A DNA stretch of 34,004 nucleotides from an uncultured Bacilli bacterium. Its GTDB lineage: Bacteria > Bacillota_I > Bacilli_A > RF39 > UBA660. How positions within the stretch are numbered: position 1 is the stretch's first letter; every line of letters starts with the position of its first letter. The position numbers and the translations under genes were made by a program. Location: the NCBI GenBank assembly GCA_947599755.1, contig CANQFO010000003.1, positions 1-34,004 on the forward strand, read 5' to 3'. Positions 27,610 to 34,004 of the stretch are shown one piece after another. A model generated the notes under the pieces. It ran no database searches and was not told where the DNA came from. It saw only the letters and a program-made list of their open reading frames with translations.

Positions 27610-30600
27610 TGAAGAAGGAAAAAATATCATTGTATCAGCTGGAGCAGGAAGCGGAAAAACCGCAGTATTAACAGAACGCGTAATAAGAAAAATAAAAACA
27701 GGAACCCATATCAATGAATTATTAATTTTAACATTTACCAATGCTGCCGCAGCAGAGATGAAATTTAGAATTAGAAAAGCCATTCAAGAAAATGTTGGAC
27801 TAGAAGAAGAATTAAATTTAATTGATAGTGCCTACATTACAACTTTCGACTCATTTTCTTTATCAATAGTAAAAAAGTATCATACAAAATTAAATATAAC
27901 CAATAAAATCAAAATAACAGATGAAGTAATAATAGATTTAGCAAAAAATAAAATTTTAGACCAAATTATGGAAGAAAACTATTTATCTCCAAAACAAAAT
28001 TTTACAAAATTAATAGAAGATTTTTGTTTGAAAGATGATCTAGAATTAAAAAAAAGTATTCTAAATATATATAAAAAAATAGAATTGAGATATGATAAAG
28101 AGAAATATTTAGAAACATATATAAATAATTATTATCAAGAAAAAAATTTAGATAAATTAACCAAACAGTATTTAGAATTAATTGATACATATAGACAAAG
28201 AATTGCAACCTTACAAAAAGAACTAGAACTCTATTTTGATGGAGATTTTATAGCCAAAATAGAAGATAGTCTAAAAAAAATGCAACAAGCAAAAACCTAT
28301 GAAGAAATTAAAAATAATCTAGAAATAAAATTACCAGTAGCACCTAGAGGAAGTGAAAACCAAGGAAAAAAAATCAAATCAACGATTTCTGACTTAATCA
28401 AAGAAATCAAAAAACTTTGTATTTATCAATCAGAAGAAGAAATGAAAACAGAAATAAAAAGTACAAAAGAAAACGTAGAAACAATAATAAAAATCATCAG
28501 TGAATTAGATAGGCGATTAACCAAAAAAAAGCAACAAGAAGAACTTTATAATTTTACAGATATTTCTAGATTAGCAATTAAAGTAGTAGAAGAAAACAAA
28601 GAAATAAGAAATGAACTAACCAATAGTTTTAAAGAAATTTTAGTTGATGAATATCAAGATACATCAGATACTCAAGAGAAATTCATATCATTAATTGCGA
28701 ATAACAACGTTTATATGGTAGGAGATATTAAGCAATCAATTTATCGATTTAGAAATGCAAATCCATATATTTTTAAAAATAAATATGATGCATATAAAAA
28801 TAGTGATCAAGGAATAAAAATTGACTTAGTAAAAAATTTTCGTTCCAGAAAAGAAGTATTAGAAAATATAAATTTACTATTTAATCAATTTATGGATGAT
28901 GAAATAGGAGGAGCAGACTATAAATCATCTCATCAAATGATTTTTGGAAATATAGATTATTTAGAAAAGGGAAGCACCCCCCAAAATTATAACTTAGAAT
29001 TATTAACTTATGAAAATCCCGAAAAACAAATTCAAAAAGAAGAACAAGAAGCTTTTATCATTGGAAAAGATATTATAAAAAAAATGCAAGAAAAATTTTT
29101 AATTTTTGATAAAGAAGAAAAAAAATTACGATCAGTTCAGTATAGTGATTTTGTCATTTTATTAGATAAAAGTAAACATTTTGATTTATATAAAAAAATA
29201 TTTGAATATTTACATATCCCCCTTACTATTTTAAAAGATGAATCATTAAGAAAAGATCAAGATGTATTAGCAGTTAAAAATTTACTAAAATTATTAATCT
29301 GTATTAAAGAAAAAAAAGAAGATGAAGAATTTAAATATAGTTTTACTTCAGTATCAAGAAGTTTTCTATATCAAACAAAAGATGAAGAAATTTATGATGA
29401 TATCATGAATAATCAATATAAAGAAAGTCCACTTTATAAAAAATGTTTATCTCTAATTCAAGAAATAGATAATGTACCTGCTTCAATATTTTTAAATCAA
29501 GTATTAGAAAGTTTTCAATATGAAGAAAAATTAATTACAGTTGGTAAAGTAAAATCATTTAGAGTAAGAGCAGAATATTTTTACAATTTATGTAAAAATT
29601 TTGAAGAAAAAGGAAATACTATCTATGATTTTGTAGAATATTTAGAAAATATTTTTGAGAAGGATTATGATTTAAAATTTCAAATAAAGGAATCAAGTAG
29701 TAACAGTTGTAAAATCATGACTATTCACAAATCAAAGGGATTAGAATATCCAATTTGTTATTTCGCAGGTTTTTCCTCTAGATTTAATTTAAGTGAGTTA
29801 AAAGAAAAAATTTTATATGACAATGAATATGAAATAATAATTCCATCAGTAAAAGAATACTATAAAGATACAATCGCAAAAACCCTATTAAAAGAACAAA
29901 CAAAAAAAGAAGAAATATCAGAAAAAATAAGACTACTATATGTTGCTTTAACCAGAGCAAGAGAAAAAATAATCATAGTAGCACAAGAGCAAGAAGAACA
30001 AGAAGAACAATTAGATATGGTGCCAATAATAGAAAGAAAAAAATACAACAGTTTCTTAGCAATCCTAAAAAGTATATATAGTAGTATACTTCCATATCAA
30101 AAACAAGTAGAAATTCAAGTAACCAAGGAATACTTAAACTTAGAAAAAGGAATGCAAAAACAAAAAGCATTAACTCTAGATCAAGATTTACTAATAGTAA
30201 AAGAATTAGAAATTTCTCCAAAAGAAGTAGAAGAAAAAAGTTATTCCAAAAACATTCTTCATATGATATCAAAAGAAGAAAATGACATGATGAATTTTGG
30301 AACAAAAATACATGAAATTTTAGAACAAATTGATTTTAAAGATTCCTCATGGAAAAAAGAAAAAATTTCTCCCCAAATCAAAGAAAAAATTGAAAAATTT
30401 CTAAATACAAAATTAATTCAAGAAAATATAGAAGAAAAGATCTATAAAGAATATGAATTTACAACGAAAGAAGACAATGAAAATACCCATGGAATAATAG
30501 ATTTATTAATTGAAAAAAAAGATAAATTAATCATTATAGACTACAAATTAAAAAATATAGAAGATGAAAACTATGATAAACAACTAAATGGATACCGAGA

Positions 30601-30688
30601 AGTCATGAAGAAAAAAACAAATAAGAAAGTTGAATGCTATTTATATTCTATATTAGAAGAAAGATTTAGAAAAATAGAAGAAATATGA
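27575..30688 (+). CDS. addA: AddA helicase-nuclease
   Basis: [83 protein letters not shown], C-terminal [21 protein letters not shown] nuclease motif. Confidence 0.95.
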   Translation: [1037 protein letters not shown]

Positions 30689-30794
30689 TTGGAATTTCAA
30701 AAAAAGAAGCCAAAAAAATCAAAAAATGACTCCTATTTATGATAAAGAAAAAGTATACGAATATAATAAAGACTAAAAAGGATATATAATCTCT

Positions 30795-30824
30795 AAAAGT
30801 ACAGAATAATGATGTACTTTTTTA
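30795..30824 (+). terminator. Rho-independent terminator downstream of addA
   Basis: AAAAGTAC / GTACTTTT stem ending in T-run. Confidence 0.65.
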
Positions 30825-30903
30825 TTGCCTCCATTCTATAATCTATTGATTTCATTTTTCAATTAAATTTAAAATTTTTTAAAATTTTTTGAAACGATAA
30901 AAA

Positions 30904-30932
30904 TTGACAAATATAGATAAAAATGCTAAAAT
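30904..30932 (+). promoter_or_regulatory. Sigma-A promoter
   Basis: TTGACA - 17 bp - TAAAAT with TG extended -10 (TGCTAAAAT). Confidence 0.7.
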
Positions 30933-30965
30933 AAGCACCATATGTAAAAAAAGGGGATAAAAAAA

Positions 30966-31949
30966 ATGAAAATAACAACAATAGAAGAAAAAAATTCAAA
31001 AGAAGAAGAATTATATGAAGTGATTAAAAAAAATATTCAAGTAGCAGCAATGATGAAAAGTGAAATAGAACGCCTAAATATAGAAAAAGTTAACCAAGAT
31101 AGTCTCAAAAAGCAACCTGATATTTCTACAAATCCCAAAACAGATTATGATCACTCTTCTCAAACAGTTAATCAAGATTTTGAGGATGAAGTAAATTATT
31201 ACTTAGAAGAGATAAAAAAAATTTCCTATTCTCAAGATATGGAAGAGCAAATAAAAGAAATACTTCCCACACAAAAAAATTACCATTATCAAAAAATTGA
31301 TTTAAGAATTCAAGCAGAACTATTAAAAATAATTAAAGAGATTAATGAATTAATAATGGCAGAAGAAGATTCTATGACTATAGAAGATTTACAAGAATTT
31401 AAAGAGGAAATTAAAGAAAATCAAGCAAAAATCAAAATAATTAGTAAACTGCAAAAAATAACAAATATTCAAGAACAAACTGTAGAAAGAAATCATTTAA
31501 TTTTTGTTCCTACAGAAAATGGAAATATTCGTTTACTGGAAGAATTGAAAAAAATTGATTCTACTTATTATGAAGGATTCAAAGGTTTATTAGAATCAAT
31601 TAAAGATGGTAGTTTTAAAAATGTAAAAAGATTTGAGAGAGTCAATCGAAAGATGAGTGGAGTAAGTGAAGTAAAAGATTTTAAGATTAGAGTTGTCTTT
31701 GATAGAATTGGTCCACATGACTATGCAATTATTTCAGCATTTGTCAAAAAATCAGATATGGATAAATCATATGCAGAAACTTTACAAGAAAAAATATATT
31801 ATTACAGAAGACAAGCAAATAAGCTAAAACAACAGTTGAATGATGATGAATTTAGAGCAATGAATCAACGAACTGAAGAAGAAATATATAGAAGATTAAA
31901 AAATCAAAAAGAAATGAAAATTTTAAAGAAAGGTGAAATACATGATTGA
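30966..31949 (+). CDS. Helical protein with possible RelE/HigB (Gp49)-like C-terminal domain
   Basis: GGGGAT region upstream of ATG; long charged helical N-terminus, then EELKKIDSTYYEGFKGLLESIKDGSFKNVKRFERVNRKMSGVSEVKDFKIRVVFDRIGPHDYAIISAFVKKSDMDKSY. Confidence 0.7.
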   Translation: MKITTIEEKNSKEEELYEVIKKNIQVAAMMKSEIERLNIEKVNQDSLKKQPDISTNPKTDYDHSSQTVNQDFEDEVNYYLEEIKKISYSQDMEEQIKEILPTQKNYHYQKIDLRIQAELLKIIKEINELIMAEEDSMTIEDLQEFKEEIKENQAKIKIISKLQKITNIQEQTVERNHLIFVPTENGNIRLLEELKKIDSTYYEGFKGLLESIKDGSFKNVKRFERVNRKMSGVSEVKDFKIRVVFDRIGPHDYAIISAFVKKSDMDKSYAETLQEKIYYYRRQANKLKQQLNDDEFRAMNQRTEEEIYRRLKNQKEMKILKKGEIHD

Positions 31950-33855
31950 TCAAAAGTTATATCAAGAGTTGAGAGAACAAACAAAAAAAAATATAGAAAA
32001 TAATGATATAGAAGAAGAATTAGCTTTTTTTCAACGAACTTTTAACAAAAATTCTTTTAATACTCAACCAAATAATATCATAAAAATAGATTTATGTGAT
32101 TTAGCAATAATTATGTTATGTCAAAAAACCAACCTTTCATACCAACAAATTCAAGAGAAGATAATGCATAATAGAAACTTCATTAAAGAAGTAACAGCAG
32201 AACTATTACAACGGATGATTATAGATATAGAAGAATTAAATATAGAAGAATTAGATATAGAAGAAATGAAACAAATCCAACAAGAAATAGAAAAAGAAAA
32301 TGGCAAAAGAAATAATCAGGAAATAAATAATTTTATTCAAGATGTTAATTTAGGATTTAATAATTTAATTGAATTATGTACGTTAGCAAAAAAAGAAACA
32401 GTAGAAGTATTAAAAGTAATTAGAGATATCAAAATTTTAAAATTTCAAAGAGAAATATTAAATATAGATTTTCAAAAATATAATATTTCTAGTAGCATGA
32501 AAGAAATGATATTTAAAGAAGTCATAAATAATTTAAATAAAAATAAAATAGTTGACTTAGATTTAGTCACTCAATCCATTCATGAGGCAAAAAAATATCT
32601 CCAAAAAATAATTGAAAAGAAAGAAAAAGAAAGTAAAAAACGAAAAAAAAGTATCTTAAATTATATCAATGTAGAAGAATGGCTTCAAAATCAAGATTCA
32701 AACCAAGAAATTAAAGAGATTAGTCCGTTTATTAAAAAGATTCCAGAAGAAAACCTTAGAATACAAATTTTACAAAACATTTATCGCCATAATTTAGCCT
32801 TTCAACAAAAAATAGAAAAGGAATATCAAAAAATATCAAAAGAATCCATTAACCAAATTTATGCTTTATGCAAACAATATGGAATAGATCCATTGCAAGT
32901 AAAAATTGATGGGACAAAGGATTTTGCAGAAATGAGTCAAATTTTAAAAACATTATGTTCTTGGGAAATTGAAAACCCTTGCGATCTAGTACAGATTTTA
33001 AATACAACCTCTTTATCTATGATAAATAAAATAAAAGATATGATTAATAAAGGATATATAATAGCAACATTAATCCAAGACCATCAAGAAATTTTTTATG
33101 AAGGTTCAAGAGAATATCAGAATTTAATTGCAAATATAGCAATATGTCAAGAAAAAGGTATTTCTCCTTATGTTATACAAAAAGCAAACGAAGTTTTACT
33201 AATTGATACCAATAAATGGCAAAAAAATATCGAAATACTAAAGAATTATCAATTAATCAATAATTTGAAAAATGCCCAATCATTAGCATTTTTAAAAGAG
33301 TCAAATTTAGACAAGAAAATTGATGAAGTATTAGAATTAGGAATGGAGCCATTTTTAGAAGAAGAGTTAAGTTTATTAAATTTTGATCAAAAACAATGGA
33401 AAAAAATCCTTTTATTAACTAGATTGAATATGTCTATTAACACGACTAATGAATTATTAGCAATATTAATGGACAAAAATTTTATCATTGAAGAAAGTAT
33501 ACTAGATGATTATCTTTATGATGCAAAAGTTTATGCCCAAAAACAAAATCCTTCAAAAGAAATTTCTAAGGAAAAACTAGACGAAGTTTTAAAAAAATAT
33601 ATTGCAAGTAATCGTACTTATTATATTAATGGAGTAATTATTTCTCAAAACAAAGTAAGAAGAAATTTAGAAACCAATCCAAATCAAACATTATATTATC
33701 AAGAAATATTAGATAGTATTACAGAAGGAAAAAAATTTACAGAAGATGAATATGAAAAAATACAAACCCAATTAGAAAAAGATTTATTCATAACTACTAA
33801 AAGTGAAAAACCAATACAAAAAAGAAAGAATCAACAGAATGTAGAATTGGGTTGA
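31942..33855 (+). CDS. Large all-helical protein, unknown
   Basis: ATG at 31942 is best placed behind AAAGGTG and overlaps the upstream stop by 8 bp (ORF track starts at 31933); repeated helical units, no recognised catalytic motif. Confidence 0.75.
   Translation: MIDQKLYQELREQTKKNIENNDIEEELAFFQRTFNKNSFNTQPNNIIKIDLCDLAIIMLCQKTNLSYQQIQEKIMHNRNFIKEVTAELLQRMIIDIEELNIEELDIEEMKQIQQEIEKENGKRNNQEINNFIQDVNLGFNNLIELCTLAKKETVEVLKVIRDIKILKFQREILNIDFQKYNISSSMKEMIFKEVINNLNKNKIVDLDLVTQSIHEAKKYLQKIIEKKEKESKKRKKSILNYINVEEWLQNQDSNQEIKEISPFIKKIPEENLRIQILQNIYRHNLAFQQKIEKEYQKISKESINQIYALCKQYGIDPLQVKIDGTKDFAEMSQILKTLCSWEIENPCDLVQILNTTSLSMINKIKDMINKGYIIATLIQDHQEIFYEGSREYQNLIANIAICQEKGISPYVIQKANEVLLIDTNKWQKNIEILKNYQLINNLKNAQSLAFLKESNLDKKIDEVLELGMEPFLEEELSLLNFDQKQWKKILLLTRLNMSINTTNELLAILMDKNFIIEESILDDYLYDAKVYAQKQNPSKEISKEKLDEVLKKYIASNRTYYINGVIISQNKVRRNLETNPNQTLYYQEILDSITEGKKFTEDEYEKIQTQLEKDLFITTKSEKPIQKRKNQQNVELG
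32223..32265 (+). repeat. 15-bp in-frame tandem repeat, about 3 copies
   Basis: TTAaATATAGAAGAA TTAgATATAGAAGAA units encoding IEELNIEELDIEE. Confidence 0.7.
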
Positions 33856-33941
33856 ATGAAAAGTAAATGTCTATTTAAGTAAGAAAGTAATTAAATGCAA
33901 GAGAGAATGGGAGAAAAAATTAAAAAAATGTGAAAAATTTT

Positions 33942-33990
33942 TGAAAATGTCCCTATTTTTGGAAAGTAATAATTAGTGAAAATGTCCCTA
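33942..33990. repeat. Pair of 14-bp direct repeats TGAAAATGTCCCTA, 35-bp period
   Basis: Identical copies at 33942-33955 and 33977-33990. Confidence 0.85.
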
Positions 33991-34004
33991 ACAAAAAATA
34001 TGAA

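Noticed and set aside
29973-30305. 110-aa minus-strand ORF
   Set aside because: Leu/Phe-rich antisense of addA; not credible.

Overview
Very AT-rich, almost entirely + strand bacterial chromosome segment, probably from a low-GC gut Bacilli/Mollicutes-type Firmicute (inference from composition and gene content). From left to right it contains: (1) the 3' end of a HerA/DUF87-type ATPase operon with two small coiled-coil proteins, an Lgt-like membrane protein and a Cys-rich membrane protein; (2) an operon with an unknown protein, two FAD oxidoreductases (HI0933/BaiN-like and COG2509-like) and a MYG1-like protein; (3) a ClpA/ClpC-like ATPase with a single AAA+ module; (4) a lone minus-strand XRE regulator divergent from two surface proteins (InlB-type repeat plus Big_2 domains, and a 1769-aa repeat adhesin); (5) a membrane-anchored thioredoxin-like protein; (6) a TasA/SipW-type export locus (TasA-like subunit, ER-type signal peptidase with a large membrane domain, DUF5305-like protein, LamG-bearing TasA-like protein, small anchored protein); (7) yceD-rpmF, where ribosomal protein L32 appears to carry a [11 protein letters not shown]-terminal extension resembling the Prp cleavage motif of Firmicutes L27; (8) addB-addA; (9) a two-gene unit with a possible RelE/HigB-like C-terminal domain; (10) a 14-bp direct repeat pair at the right edge. 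No tRNA, rRNA or CRISPR was recognised. Main leads are the L32 extension, the HerA/coiled-coil/Lgt-like operon and the SipW/TasA-type locus. All assignments come from reading the sequence by eye; no database search was run.
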